Below, one piece after another: positions 1-9,044 of a stretch of 64,000 nucleotides of DNA. Origin of the DNA: Bacteroidia bacterium (GTDB lineage: Bacteria; Bacteroidota; Bacteroidia; Palsa-965); NCBI GenBank assembly GCA_025454955.1, contig JALONL010000009.1, positions 62,001-126,000 on the forward strand. Direction: 5' to 3'. The translations under genes and the position numbers were made by a program. A model generated the notes under the pieces. That model saw only the letters and a list, made by a program, of their open reading frames with translations. It was not told the DNA's origin and did not search any database. Every line of letters starts with the position of its first letter. Position 1 is the first letter of the stretch.

Positions 1-2770
1 GGCGCCGCTCCAGTCTTTTGCGGTAAACTTCACATCGGCCTGTTTAATGAGGTCGGCGTATTTCTTGTTGAGCGCAGCAGCCACCGATGCGTCGTTAAGC
101 ATGCGGTCAATTTCGGCCAGCTTGTCTTTGGGATATTGCTCATTGGGTTTCAACCCCGATGCCTCTGTAAATGCGGCTTTGGCAGTGGCCAGATCCTGTG
201 CGGCAAGTGCCTTGTCGCCGCGGGCTATGGCATCGGTGTATCGCTTGTCGGCATTGGCGGCATTTTTCTGATCGGCAAGTATCTTGTCGATCTCGGCAAT
301 TTTCGTTTTCGGATAAGCCTCGGCAGGCTTAATGGTTTGAGCATTCACGAAAGCCGTGCGCGAGTTTGAATAGTCGTTCAGGCGGAACAAACTATCTCCG
401 CGGGCTATGGCATTTTTGTACGATGATTCGGCATTGCGGGCTTTTTCAAGCTCGGCCAGCTTTTTAGCAATGAGTGCCAACTGATCTTTCGGATATTTCT
501 CGGCAGGTTTCAGTCCGCTGGCTTCGTTGTAGGCCGACTGTGCCGTTTCGTAATCGCTGGTTTTGAAGGCTGCATCGCCTTTGTCTATCGCCTCTTTGTA
601 CTTTTTGTTGAGTGCGGTGGCATCGAGTTCTTTGGCAATGCTGGCATCACAAAGCGCCATGCGGTCTTTGGGATACTGCAGCGCAGGTTTTACACCGGCA
701 GCCTGTTCGTAGAGCGAACGTGCCCCGCTCCAGTCTTTGGCAGTAAACTTGGCATCGGCCTGCTTGATGAACTCATTGTATTTACGCTCCACCTCGGCCA
801 GCGCAGCGGCATCGGCCAGCAGGCGGTCAATTTCGGTGATTTTGTCTTTGGGATATTGTTCGTCGCTTTTCAGTGCCGATGCTTCGGCAAATGCAGTGCG
901 TGCGCCGTTGTAGTTTTTGGTGGCAAAGGCAGCGTCGCCTTTTGCAATGGCGGCTTTGTATTTTGTGTCGCGGTCGGCGATGGCTTTGGCTTCGCCCAGT
1001 TTTTTATCGCACTCGGCCATGCGGTCTTTGGGGTATTGCTCGGCCGGTTTAAGCGACGATGCCTGCAGGTATGCGGCTCTGGCTCCCGTGTAGTCGCTGC
1101 TGTTGAAAGCGGCATCGGCTTTGGCAATGGCATCCTTGTATTTCTGGTCGAGTGCGGCGGCGTTGGCTGCGTCGTTTTCCATTTTGGCAATGGCCGCGAG
1201 CTGGTCCTTGGGATATTTTTCGGCAGGCTTCAACCCGCTTGCCTCGGCGTAGGCGGCTTTGGCGGCGGTGTAATCGGCCACTTTAAATGCGGCATCGGCG
1301 GTGGTGATGGCTTCCTTGTATTTCGAATCGCGCTCGGCAGCCGATTTTTCTTTGGCTAAGTTATCATCGCAGGCTTTTATGCGGTCTTTCGGATACTGCT
1401 CATTGGTTTTCAGTCCCGAAGCCTGCTCGTAAAGCCCGCGTGCCGAAGCCCAGTCTTTGCTGCCAAATTTCAGGTCGGCCTGTACAATGAGATCGTTGTA
1501 CTGCTTGGAAAGCGCATCGGCAGCGGCTTTGTCGGCCAGTATTTTGTCGATGGCGGCAATTTTGTCTTTGGGATATTGCTCGGCCGGTTTTAGTCCGCCG
1601 GCTTCCACAAACGAGGCGCGGGCCTGCTCGTAGTTCTTTCCGGCAAATGCGGCATCACCTTTTGCAATGGCGGCTTTGTATTTGCTTTCGAGATCGGCTG
1701 CGGCTTTGGCCGAGTCTATGTTTTTATCGCAAATCGCAATCTGGTCTTTGGGATATTGCTCAGAGGCTTTCAGTCCCAAAGCCTGCTGGTAAAGCGCTTT
1801 GGCCGAAGACCAGTCGCCGGCGGCAAAACGCAGATCGGCCTGAGAAATGATGTCTTTGTATTTCTGCTGCGAGGCCAGTTCGGCGGCGGCATCGGCGGCA
1901 TTTTTCTCGCAGAGGGCAATCTGGTCTTTTGGATATTTTTCGAGCGGCTTTTGCCCCTGTGCCTGCAGGTAAATGGCTTTGGCGTTGTTCCAGTCTTTGG
2001 CCGCAAATTTTGCATCGGCCTGTGCAATTAAGGCTTTGTATTGCTTTTCGCGTTCGGCAGCGGCCAGCTCGTCGGCCAGAAACTGATCGCACTGCGCAAT
2101 GCGTTCGGTGGCAAAATCGTCGCCGGGCTTAATGGCCAATGCCTGCTGGTACACGGTTTTGGCGGCGGCATATTCTTTGGCTCCGAACTTCAGGTTGGCC
2201 TGTGTAATGAGGTCCTGAAACTGTTTTTCCTTCGCAGCTGCCGCAGCCGCATCGGCAATGCCTTTGTCGCATTTGGCGATCTGGTCTTTCGGATATTGCT
2301 CAGATTGTTTGAGCGACGAAGCCTGCTGGTACAGCGTTTTGGCCCCGCTCCAGTCGGAAGTGCCGAATTTCTGGTCGGCCTGGGCAATAAGGTCTTTGTA
2401 TTTCTGGTCGTTTGCGGCCGACATGGCAGCATCGGCCAAATTTTTATCGCAAAGGTTGATACGGTCTTTCGGGTACTGCTCTACAGGTTTAAGCGACGAT
2501 GCCTGCTGATATACACTTTTTGCGCCCAGCCAGTCTTTGGCGGCAAACTTGGCATCGGCCTGTGCTATGAGGTTTTTGTATTCCTGCTCTTTGGCGGCAG
2601 CGGCGGCGGCTCCGGCCATTTTCTTGTCGCACTCGGCTATCTGATCTTTCGGATACTGCTCGTTTGTTTTTATGGCCAGCGCCTGCTGGTAGTTGGTTTT
2701 GGCGGTGGCAAAGTCGTTTATGCCAAAAGCCTTGTCGGCACGCTGTATGGCTTCGTTGTACAGGCGTTCT
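1..2770 (-). repeat. 180-bp tandem coding repeat, about 15 units in window
   Basis: The YPKD-encoding block recurs at exact 180-bp spacing (plus-strand positions near 128, 308, 488, 668 and so on to 2648), with no indels between units. Thirteen of fifteen keep YPKD; the units near 308 and 2108 have drifted. In the distal part, units whose next segment carries a CD(K/D/A) motif alternate with units carrying ID(K/R) or IA(K), which suggests past duplication of 360-bp pairs. The array continues past the left edge. Confidence 0.9.
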
Positions 2771-3321
2771 TTTTCGCGGGCCTGGCGGGCAAGTTCTTTG
2801 AGGCGTTCGAGTTCGGCGCGTATTTTTTCGGTGTAAACCTTGTCGTAATCGAAATCATCTACATTGGGAGCCGGATTGTAGATAATGCGCGCAATGGGTT
2901 TATCGAGCACCGAGTAATCGAGTCCGGGAAAAACCTTGAAAAGTTCCACTTCCACATCAAACGGCCCAAAAGGAAACGCACTGCGTTCAAGCGGCACGTT
3001 CATAGTGTTTATGGCAAAACGTTTGGTGATATAACCGCCTTTGGTAACGGTAACTGTATAATCGCCGTTGCCCGGAATGCGGCATTTGAATTTACCGTTG
3101 CTCTGTGTGTTGGTGGTGCTTACTACTGCGCTGCCTTTGTAAATGGTAATCACGGCCATGTCGAGGGCCACTTCCTTCTGCTTTTCTTCCGAAAATTCCA
3201 TTACCCTTCCACCGAAAATAAATTCCCAGTTTTCCTGTGCGTAACCCGTTGCACACAGGAAGGTGAGCAATACGAGCAGTGAACATCTCCGCAGGGAATG
3301 CAAATTAAACCGGATAATCAT
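1..3321 (-). CDS. Giant exported 60-residue-repeat protein with N-terminal carboxypeptidase-regulatory-like domain (3' end outside window)
   Basis: An open frame of 1107 codons runs from an ATG at 3321 down to base 1 without a stop, so the C-terminus is missing. Residues 1-29 look like a signal peptide ending near TGYAQ. Residues about 30-115 resemble a carboxypeptidase-regulatory-like beta-sandwich (FIFGGRVMEF ... TYNT/TNTQSNGKF ... GDYTVTVTKGGY). A short charged helical linker (about 155-185) leads into tandem repeats of exactly 60 codons, each with a YPKD or close variant and helix-forming Ala/Lys/Asp-rich sequence, similar in character to TPR-like helical pairs. The family is not recognised. 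A long periplasmic or cell-surface rod or scaffold is inferred. The long plus-strand frames across it are antisense by-products of the repeat. Confidence 0.88.
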   Translation of the reverse strand, partial: MIIRFNLHSLRRCSLLVLLTFLCATGYAQENWEFIFGGRVMEFSEEKQKEVALDMAVITIYKGSAVVSTTNTQSNGKFKCRIPGNGDYTVTVTKGGYITKRFAINTMNVPLERSAFPFGPFDVEVELFKVFPGLDYSVLDKPIARIIYNPAPNVDDFDYDKVYTEKIRAELERLKELARQAREKERLYNEAIQRADKAFGINDFATAKTNYQQALAIKTNEQYPKDQIAECDKKMAGAAAAAAKEQEYKNLIAQADAKFAAKDWLGAKSVYQQASSLKPVEQYPKDRINLCDKNLADAAMSAANDQKYKDLIAQADQKFGTSDWSGAKTLYQQASSLKQSEQYPKDQIAKCDKGIADAAAAAAKEKQFQDLITQANLKFGAKEYAAAKTVYQQALAIKPGDDFATERIAQCDQFLADELAAAEREKQYKALIAQADAKFAAKDWNNAKAIYLQAQGQKPLEKYPKDQIALCEKNAADAAAELASQQKYKDIISQADLRFAAGDWSSAKALYQQALGLKASEQYPKDQIAICDKNIDSAKAAADLESKYKAAIAKGDAAFAGKNYEQARASFVEAGGLKPAEQYPKDKIAAIDKILADKAAADALSKQYNDLIVQADLKFGSKDWASARGLYEQASGLKTNEQYPKDRIKACDDNLAKEKSAAERDSKYKEAITTADAAFKVADYTAAKAAYAEASGLKPAEKYPKDQLAAIAKMENDAANAAALDQKYKDAIAKADAAFNSSDYTGARAAYLQASSLKPAEQYPKDRMAECDKKLGEAKAIADRDTKYKAAIAKGDAAFATKNYNGARTAFAEASALKSDEQYPKDKITEIDRLLADAAALAEVERKYNEFIKQADAKFTAKDWSGARSLYEQAAGVKPALQYPKDRMALCDASIAKELDATALNKKYKEAIDKGDAAFKTSDYETAQSAYNEASGLKPAEKYPKDQLALIAKKLAELEKARNAESSYKNAIARGDSLFRLNDYSNSRTAFVNAQTIKPAEAYPKTKIAEIDKILADQKNAANADKRYTDAIARGDKALAAQDLATAKAAFTEASGLKPNEQYPKDKLAEIDRMLNDASVAAALNKKYADLIKQADVKFTAKDWSGA

Positions 3322-3559
3322 AGAGTTTACGGGTGGTTTGGCTTTGGAGGCAGTTAGGGTGCAAATATCGTCTAAAATAAACAATTAGCATTAACTCAGG
3401 GCTATGTTTTCTGTGAATTTACGCCCTATACGAAGCAGGCGGATTTTTGTTTTGTTTCGTGAAAAAAAACTTCGGTTATGTGCATAAATTCAAGGTTTAC
3501 GTGGGTACTTTCGTGAAATCAATTACCCGTTTTTCTCACATTCCTGAAATAATCATGCC

Positions 3560-4693
3560 ATGCACACGCAACTGAGTTACTGGGAATACAACCGCTGGCT
3601 GGGCCCGGCCGATGTGGTGGTGGCCGGCAGCGGCATTGTGGGACTTAATGCGGCCATTCGCCTGCGACAGCTGCGCCCAAACTGGCGTGTGGTGGTGGCC
3701 GAACGCGGGGCGCTGCCTTCGGGAGCAAGTACCAAAAATGCCGGCTTTGCCTGCTTCGGAAGCATTACCGAACTGGCCGACGACCTCACACATACCTCCG
3801 AAAACGAACTCATGGCCCTGGCCGAACGCCGCCTGCGCGGACTAAGCCTGCTGCGCACGAGGTTGGGCGATGAAGCCATTGAATACGAACCGCTGGGCGG
3901 GTACGAACTCTTTGAGACCGACGAAAGTTTTGCTCAATATGCGCAATACATCGGGCGTTTCAATACGCTCTTCAAACCCTTTAACGGCCTGCAAAGCACC
4001 TATATCAATGCCGATGAGGAAATTGCCCGTTTCGGGCTGGGCGGAGTAAAGCATCTGGTAAAAAATGTGGCCGAAGGCCAGATACACACCGGCCGCATGA
4101 TGGAAGCCCTCATCGAAAAAGCCAAAGCCGCCGGTGTGCATATTTTTACCGGCCTGCACATTACCCATTTTACCGAAACCGCCCACTCGCTGCTGCTGCA
4201 CACCGAAAACGGATATGAAATTCAAACCCAGCAATTAGTGGTGTGTACCAACGGTTTTGGCCGGCAGTTGCTGCCCGAGTTGGACGTAAACCCCGCCCGC
4301 GCCCAGGTGCTCATTACCGAACCGATAGAAAACCTGCGCGTAAAAGGCTCGTTTCATTATGACCGCGGTTACTATTATTTCCGCAACGTAGGCAACCGGG
4401 TGCTTTTTGGCGGCGGACGAAATCTCGACTTTGCCGCCGAAACCACCACCGCACACAGCCTCACGCCTCTCGTCCAAAACCGTCTCGACGAATTGCTGCA
4501 ACAGGTCATTCTGCCCGGCACACCGCACAAAGTGGCCATGCGCTGGGCCGGTACAATGGGCCTTGGCGGACAGAAAAAACCAATTGTAAAACAAATCTCC
4601 CCCCGCGTAAGCTGCGCCCTGCGCATGGGCGGAATGGGCGTGGCCCTTGGCAGCCTCGTGGGTGATGAAGTGGCCGAAATGATAGTAAACTGA
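3560..4693 (+). CDS. FAD-dependent oxidoreductase, DAO (glycine oxidase-like) family
   Basis: 377 residues. An N-terminal Rossmann FAD-binding motif GSGIVG lies at residues 23-28 with an acidic residue closing the second strand (VVVAERG). SGASTKNAGFACFG follows, typical of DAO-family amine or amino-acid oxidases. The C-terminus (MRWAGTMGLGG..., LRMGGMGVALG) matches the family's second FAD-contact region. Probably oxidises an amine or amino acid to imine with H2O2 release; the substrate cannot be told. No signal peptide, so cytoplasmic. A -7-like TACTTTCG lies at 3506-3513, about 45 bases before the ATG. Divergent from the repeat-protein gene and followed 17 bases later by an acetyltransferase gene, so the two may be co-transcribed. 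Confidence 0.87.
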   Translation: MHTQLSYWEYNRWLGPADVVVAGSGIVGLNAAIRLRQLRPNWRVVVAERGALPSGASTKNAGFACFGSITELADDLTHTSENELMALAERRLRGLSLLRTRLGDEAIEYEPLGGYELFETDESFAQYAQYIGRFNTLFKPFNGLQSTYINADEEIARFGLGGVKHLVKNVAEGQIHTGRMMEALIEKAKAAGVHIFTGLHITHFTETAHSLLLHTENGYEIQTQQLVVCTNGFGRQLLPELDVNPARAQVLITEPIENLRVKGSFHYDRGYYYFRNVGNRVLFGGGRNLDFAAETTTAHSLTPLVQNRLDELLQQVILPGTPHKVAMRWAGTMGLGGQKKPIVKQISPRVSCALRMGGMGVALGSLVGDEVAEMIVN

Positions 4694-4710
4694 ACAACAC
4701 CCTCCACACA

Positions 4711-5151
4711 ATGAATATCCATTACCGAAAATTAGTTCCCGGCGAGGAAGAAATTTTGCAGCAGTTAATTCAGCTCTACATAGAAATATTTGAGCGCGAT
4801 GATGCCGAAGAACTTTCGCCTGAATTCCTGCGCACGCTTCTCGCTTCTGAAAGTATGTTTTTCCTCGCTGCATTCGCCGGAAACAATGAACTGACGGGCG
4901 GACTCACCGTACATCTTCTTCCATCGGTATATCACGAAAAACCCGAAGTATATATCTACGATTTTGCCGTGAAGGAAAATCTTCAGCGCACCGGAATAGG
5001 CACCGGACTATTGAATGAATTGAAAAGATATTGCAGTGATAAAAACTACGGAAGCATATTTGTACAGGCCGAAACCATTGACAATCATGCGCTGAAATTT
5101 TACCGCAAAAACGGTGGCGATGAAAACGATGTAAGGCATTTCACTTTTTAG
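4711..5151 (+). CDS. GNAT acetyltransferase of the AAC(3)-I (aminoglycoside 3-N-acetyltransferase I) type
   Basis: 146 residues, close to the size of AAC(3)-I enzymes. A GNAT fold is indicated by FFLAAFAGNNELTGGL (50-65), the acetyl-CoA-binding motif Q-R-T-G-I-G-T-G (92-99) and a C-terminal HALKFYRKNGG. The block EVYIYDFAV (79-87) and the ending VRHFTF closely parallel EIYIYDLAV and the VMHFDI ending of plasmid-borne AAC(3)-Ia as I recall it. It therefore belongs near that family rather than to generic GNATs. Whether it acetylates aminoglycosides is inference; chromosomal homologues can have other amine substrates. Lies 17 bases after the oxidoreductase gene. Confidence 0.83.
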   Translation: MNIHYRKLVPGEEEILQQLIQLYIEIFERDDAEELSPEFLRTLLASESMFFLAAFAGNNELTGGLTVHLLPSVYHEKPEVYIYDFAVKENLQRTGIGTGLLNELKRYCSDKNYGSIFVQAETIDNHALKFYRKNGGDENDVRHFTF

Positions 5152-5208
5152 TATTGCCGCGGGTTCCGGTTCTAAAATTCAGGAAAAGTTGCCCCTCATT
5201 GGCTTTCG

Positions 5209-6123
5209 TTAATTAAAACCTACCCTGAACTCCAGCGGACTCATATTGGTTTTGGCCTTAAACAGCTTACTGAACGATTGCGAGTGCTCAAATCCCAGTT
5301 GAAAGGCAATTTCAGAAACTGAGAGATCGGTGGCCGTTAATTTTTCCTTGGCTTTTTCAATCAGTTTTTCGTGAATATGCTGCTGAGCATTCAATCCGGT
5401 AAGCGATTTGAGCAGGCTGCTAAGATACGTGGACGATAAATTGAGCCGACTGGCAAGATAATTTACCGTGGGAAGCCCTTCCCTGTTTTCATCCGCGAAA
5501 TAATCATTGAGCAGTTGCTCCACTCGTTCGAGTACTTTATGATTCCTTGATTTATTGGTGATGAATTGGCGCTGGTAAAACCGTTCGGAATAATTTAAAA
5601 GGGTTTCGAGGTGCGATACGATGATATTTTGCGTGAAATTATCAATATTGCCGGTGTATTCCTGTTCGATATTCCCTACAATTTCATGCAGCATTTTTTC
5701 TTCTTTTTCCGAAAGATGAAGGGCTTCGTTTACCGCATAATCAAAAAACTCAAACTCACGGATTTTGGTTGCCAGCGAAGTGTTCCACAAAAAATCAGGA
5801 TGCACCATAAGCACCCAGCCGCTTTTAGGGGTGGCAAGTTCGGCAATGGGTTCGATACCGAACACCTGATTGGGCGCGATGAAGAACATGACACCGTTTC
5901 CGAAATCATAATTTCCCTGACCATATTTATAATTTGCTCCGATACTTCGTTTAATGGAAATATGGTAAAACTCAAATACAAAGTGTTTATGGTTAACCGT
6001 ATCCGAACAATTAAACTTTCCATAGTCAAAAAGGCTCACCAGCGGATGCTGAGGTGGCGGCAAGCCTTTCATTTTATGAAATTCGGCAATGGTTTTAACG
6101 CGGTGTACTTTTGAATCTTTCAT
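5209..6123 (-). CDS. AraC-family transcriptional regulator
   Basis: 304 residues. The C-terminal about 100 residues hold the two helix-turn-helix motifs of AraC/XylS (VNYLASRLNLSSTYLSSLLK, then VSEIAFQLGFEHSQSFSKLF followed by the usual K-x-x-x-x-SPLEFR-type ending). The N-terminal about 170 residues form a cupin-like sensor arm (FYHISIKRSIGANYKYGQG...). It starts 12 bases after the stop of the SDR gene and reads in the same direction, so the two are probably one transcript, with the SDR as a likely target or partner. Confidence 0.9.
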   Translation of the reverse strand: MKDSKVHRVKTIAEFHKMKGLPPPQHPLVSLFDYGKFNCSDTVNHKHFVFEFYHISIKRSIGANYKYGQGNYDFGNGVMFFIAPNQVFGIEPIAELATPKSGWVLMVHPDFLWNTSLATKIREFEFFDYAVNEALHLSEKEEKMLHEIVGNIEQEYTGNIDNFTQNIIVSHLETLLNYSERFYQRQFITNKSRNHKVLERVEQLLNDYFADENREGLPTVNYLASRLNLSSTYLSSLLKSLTGLNAQQHIHEKLIEKAKEKLTATDLSVSEIAFQLGFEHSQSFSKLFKAKTNMSPLEFRVGFN

Positions 6124-6135
6124 TGCAATTCCTTA

Positions 6136-6891
6136 TTAAAGCATCATTCCGCCTGAGCATTCAATGCGTTGTCCGTTTATCCAGCCCGCATCGGGTGTAC
6201 ACAAAAAAGCCACCACACCGCCAATATCTTCGGGCTCTCCTACCCGGCCAAGTGCGGTAATTTGTGAAACGGCTTTTCGTTTTTCCTCATTCGTTTTGTT
6301 TGTTCCGCCGCCAAAATCGGTGGCTATGGCTCCGGGTGCAACTACATTGGCAGTAATTTTCCGCGCACCAAGTTCTTTGGCCAAACAGCGTGTGTAGGTT
6401 TCCACCGCACCTTTCATACTGGCATAGGCCGATACATTGGGAAATGTGACACGCGTAAGTCCCGACGAAATGTTAACGATGCGGCCTCCGTGGTTCATTA
6501 TCGGCAATAGTTTTTGCGTAAGAAAATATACACCTTTAAAATGAATGTTCATCATTTCGTCAAACGCTTCCTCGGTGGTATCGGTTACGCTTGCGTTTAC
6601 TCCGGTACCGGCATTGTTTACCAGAATATCAATTGCTGTTGTGGAATACGTTTCGGTAAGATGCATCTGAAGCGTAGTCAGAAATTCGTCAAACTCTTTC
6701 ACGTTTGCGGTATTCAGCTTCAATGCTTTTGCCTTTTGTCCAAAACCGGTGATTTCATTTACCACTTCGGCAGCGGCCTGTTCGTTGCTGTGGTAGGTGA
6801 TTACCACATCAATACCTTGTTTTGCGATTCGCAGGGCCATGTCTCTGCCCAAACCACGGCTTCCGCCGGTTATCAATACAATTTTGTTCAT
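6136..6891 (-). CDS. SDR-family NAD(P)-dependent oxidoreductase (FabG-like)
   Basis: 251 residues, normal for a classical short-chain dehydrogenase. The cofactor-binding TGGSRGLG is at 8-15, NNAG at 92-95, and the catalytic set is S142/S143, Y156 and K160 (YASMK). PGAIATDF after the active site is typical. Substrate unknown. Sits directly upstream of the AraC regulator gene in the same orientation; this SDR + AraC pairing is common in bacteria for inducible carbonyl or aromatic metabolism. The nitronate monooxygenase gene lies 129 bases further upstream on the same strand. Confidence 0.9.
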   Translation of the reverse strand: MNKIVLITGGSRGLGRDMALRIAKQGIDVVITYHSNEQAAAEVVNEITGFGQKAKALKLNTANVKEFDEFLTTLQMHLTETYSTTAIDILVNNAGTGVNASVTDTTEEAFDEMMNIHFKGVYFLTQKLLPIMNHGGRIVNISSGLTRVTFPNVSAYASMKGAVETYTRCLAKELGARKITANVVAPGAIATDFGGGTNKTNEEKRKAVSQITALGRVGEPEDIGGVVAFLCTPDAGWINGQRIECSGGMML

Positions 6892-7020
6892 TTTGTGCGT
6901 TGTTTAGTACGCTGCAAAATTGAACGTAAATCAGATTTTGGATGTAGCCGGATTCCGGGTTGTTGTATCCGAATTCAAGATGGCCTGATTAATTGAAAGG
7001 CATCATCCTGCGGGGCGGAA

Positions 7021-7962
7021 TTAAAGTGCCGCCAGTTCTTTGCGGGCATTCTCACACTCGGTTACAATTTCCATCACCACTTCGGCGGCGGGTTTTATCT
7101 GGCGCAGCATGGCACTCACCTGCCCTATTTCGAGTTCGCCTTCGTCGAGGTCGCCCTCGAACATGCCTTTTTTGGCGCGGGCGCGGCCGAGGAGTTCTTT
7201 CAGTTCGTCGGGCGTAGCGCCGCGGGCTTCGGCGGCTTCCACTTCCTTGCAGAATTTGTTGCGGATAAGGCGCACCGGCACAAGCTGTTTGAGCGTAAGC
7301 AGCGTATCGCCTTCGTTTGTGCTGATTACGGCCTGTTTAAAGTTCTGATGCGCCGACGATTCGGGCGTGGCCACAAAGCGCGAACCGATCTGCACACCGT
7401 CGGCACCGAGGGCCATTGCAGCCAGCATTTGCCGTCCGGTGGCAATACCTCCGGCTGCAATAACCGGAATGTTTACCGCCGCCCGCACCAGCGGAATAAG
7501 CACCATGGTGGTGGTTTCCTCGCGTCCGTTGTGCCCGCCCGCCTCGAAGCCTTCGGCCACAATGGCATCCACACCGGCATCGGCAGCTTTCTGGGCAAAT
7601 TTGGCATTGGCCACCACATGCACCACGGTAATGCCGTGCTGTTTGAGATGTGCTGTCCAGGTTTTGGGGTTGCCGGCCGAGGTAAACACAATCTTTACCC
7701 CTTCTTCAATAATAATCTGAATGTGTTTGTCGATATCGGGGTAAAGCAGCGGCACATTTACGCCAAACGGCTTTGTGGTGGCGGCTTTGCATTTGCGTAT
7801 CTGTTCGCGCAGCACATCGGGATACATGGAGCCGGAGCCGATGAGGCCAAGTCCGCCGGCATTGCTCACGGCCGAGGCCAGTTCCCAGCCGCTGCACCAG
7901 ATCATTCCGGCCTGGATGAGCGGATATTGTATTCCGAAAAGCGATGTAATGCGATTTGCCAT
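7021..7962 (-). CDS. Nitronate monooxygenase (2-nitropropane dioxygenase / FabK-like family)
   Basis: 313 residues forming an FMN-dependent TIM barrel: IQYPLIQAGMIW at the N-terminus, SNAGGLGLIG, GVDAIVAEGFEAGGHNG carrying the family histidine, then IPVIAAGGIATGRQMLAAMALGADGVQIGSRF, the phosphate-binding region. Members oxidise alkyl nitronates or act as FabK-like enoyl reductases; this one resembles the nitronate monooxygenase branch. The length and AGGHNG motif fit well. A -7-like TATTTTTA on this strand lies at 7985-7992, 22 bases before the ATG. Confidence 0.88.
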   Translation of the reverse strand: MANRITSLFGIQYPLIQAGMIWCSGWELASAVSNAGGLGLIGSGSMYPDVLREQIRKCKAATTKPFGVNVPLLYPDIDKHIQIIIEEGVKIVFTSAGNPKTWTAHLKQHGITVVHVVANAKFAQKAADAGVDAIVAEGFEAGGHNGREETTTMVLIPLVRAAVNIPVIAAGGIATGRQMLAAMALGADGVQIGSRFVATPESSAHQNFKQAVISTNEGDTLLTLKQLVPVRLIRNKFCKEVEAAEARGATPDELKELLGRARAKKGMFEGDLDEGELEIGQVSAMLRQIKPAAEVVMEIVTECENARKELAAL

Positions 7963-8086
7963 AACCTTTTTAGTTGGAAAGGCGTAAAAATACGATTAGC
8001 AGAGCTACCCCCGTTTACTTTGGAATCTGTTCTGCATCTAAATTCGTACTTTTACCAAACAGAAACAGTTTAACGAACTGATACTC

Positions 8087-8989
8087 ATGCGCAAACTCAT
8101 CCTTCTGGCGGCAGTGCTCTCGGCTCCCCTGCTTTCGCGGGCACAATACTACTGGGAATTTGGCGGCGGAATTGGAGCAGCAAACCTGCTTGGCGAAATG
8201 GGCGGCGACGAACTCACCCGCCGCGATTTTGTGGCTGATATGAAGCTCAACCAAACCCGCCAGTCGGCAAGCGGATTTGCCCGCTATAAACTCACACCCA
8301 TTTTCTCCATCAAATCCGGCATCAATTACGTGGCCGTGCGTGGGGCCGACAGTCTTTCGAGCAACATAGGCCGCAATACCCGCAACCTGAGTGTGCGTAA
8401 CCACATGTTTGAGGCATACAGCGAGTTTCAGTGGTTTTTCTTCGAAATAAACGACCTGGGCCGCACGTACCGTTACAAGGACAATTTCCGCGCCTACATC
8501 GGAGCCGGAATCGGAGCGATGTACCATAACCCGCAGGCATATTATCAGGGCGAATGGGTAAACCTGCGCCCGCTCACCACCGAAGGCGTGCGCTACACCG
8601 CAGTTACAATGACATTGCCTGTTTCGGGCGGATTTTACTTTACCATCAACAAAAAATACCGCCTCGGCTGGAACCTTTGCTGGCGCACCACCATGAGCGA
8701 TTATCTCGACGATATCAGCGACCGCTATGTAGATCCTTCGGTGCTGCCCAGTCCGATGGCTGTGGCTCTTGCCAACCGAGCCATTCCGAGCGATGTGGAC
8801 CCGGCCGCCGTATTCAGCCACGCACCCGGACAGAAACGCGGCGATCCCACGCACCGCGATTCGTTCCTTACTTCCAACATCGAATTCAGCTATGTATATC
8901 GCGGCAAAAGTTCGATTTACAAATCGAAATACAGCCACGTTTTCAGAGGCCAGAAATACAAAAAGCGTAAAGTGCGCGCCAAGTTCTAA
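8087..8989 (+). CDS. Outer-membrane beta-barrel protein, PorG-like / DUF6089 type
   Basis: 300 residues with a cleavable signal peptide (MRKLILLAAVLSAPLLSRAQ). The body shows alternating aromatic beta-strands typical of small barrels (YYWEFGGGIGAANLLGEMGG, FRAYIGAGIGAMYHNPQA, GGFYFTINKKYRLGWNLCWRTT), and the order of features resembles DUF6089, the domain of the T9SS component PorG. The C-terminus ends in basic residues rather than a canonical aromatic strand. Assignment to PorG itself is not certain; the T9SS cargo elsewhere in the window makes it plausible. A -7-like TACTTTTA lies at 8047-8054. Confidence 0.7.
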   Translation: MRKLILLAAVLSAPLLSRAQYYWEFGGGIGAANLLGEMGGDELTRRDFVADMKLNQTRQSASGFARYKLTPIFSIKSGINYVAVRGADSLSSNIGRNTRNLSVRNHMFEAYSEFQWFFFEINDLGRTYRYKDNFRAYIGAGIGAMYHNPQAYYQGEWVNLRPLTTEGVRYTAVTMTLPVSGGFYFTINKKYRLGWNLCWRTTMSDYLDDISDRYVDPSVLPSPMAVALANRAIPSDVDPAAVFSHAPGQKRGDPTHRDSFLTSNIEFSYVYRGKSSIYKSKYSHVFRGQKYKKRKVRAKF

Positions 8990-9006
8990 GCCGCACCTGC
9001 ATACAG

Positions 9007-9044
9007 AAAGAGCGATGATCGTAAAAAATCATCGCTCTTTTTAT
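9007..9044. terminator. Bidirectional rho-independent terminator
   Basis: A 13-bp stem AAAGAGCGATGAT / ATCATCGCTCTTT with a short A-rich loop, followed by T-residues on the plus strand and preceded by A-residues for the minus strand. It lies between the convergent beta-barrel gene and the glycosyltransferase gene. Confidence 0.85.

Noticed and set aside
2041..3282. 413-codon plus-strand open frame, and others on the plus strand at 856-1359 and 136-369
   Set aside because: Antisense to the minus-strand repeat gene, whose frame is unbroken from 3321 to 1 and has a signal peptide. The plus frames stay open because of the repeat's composition.
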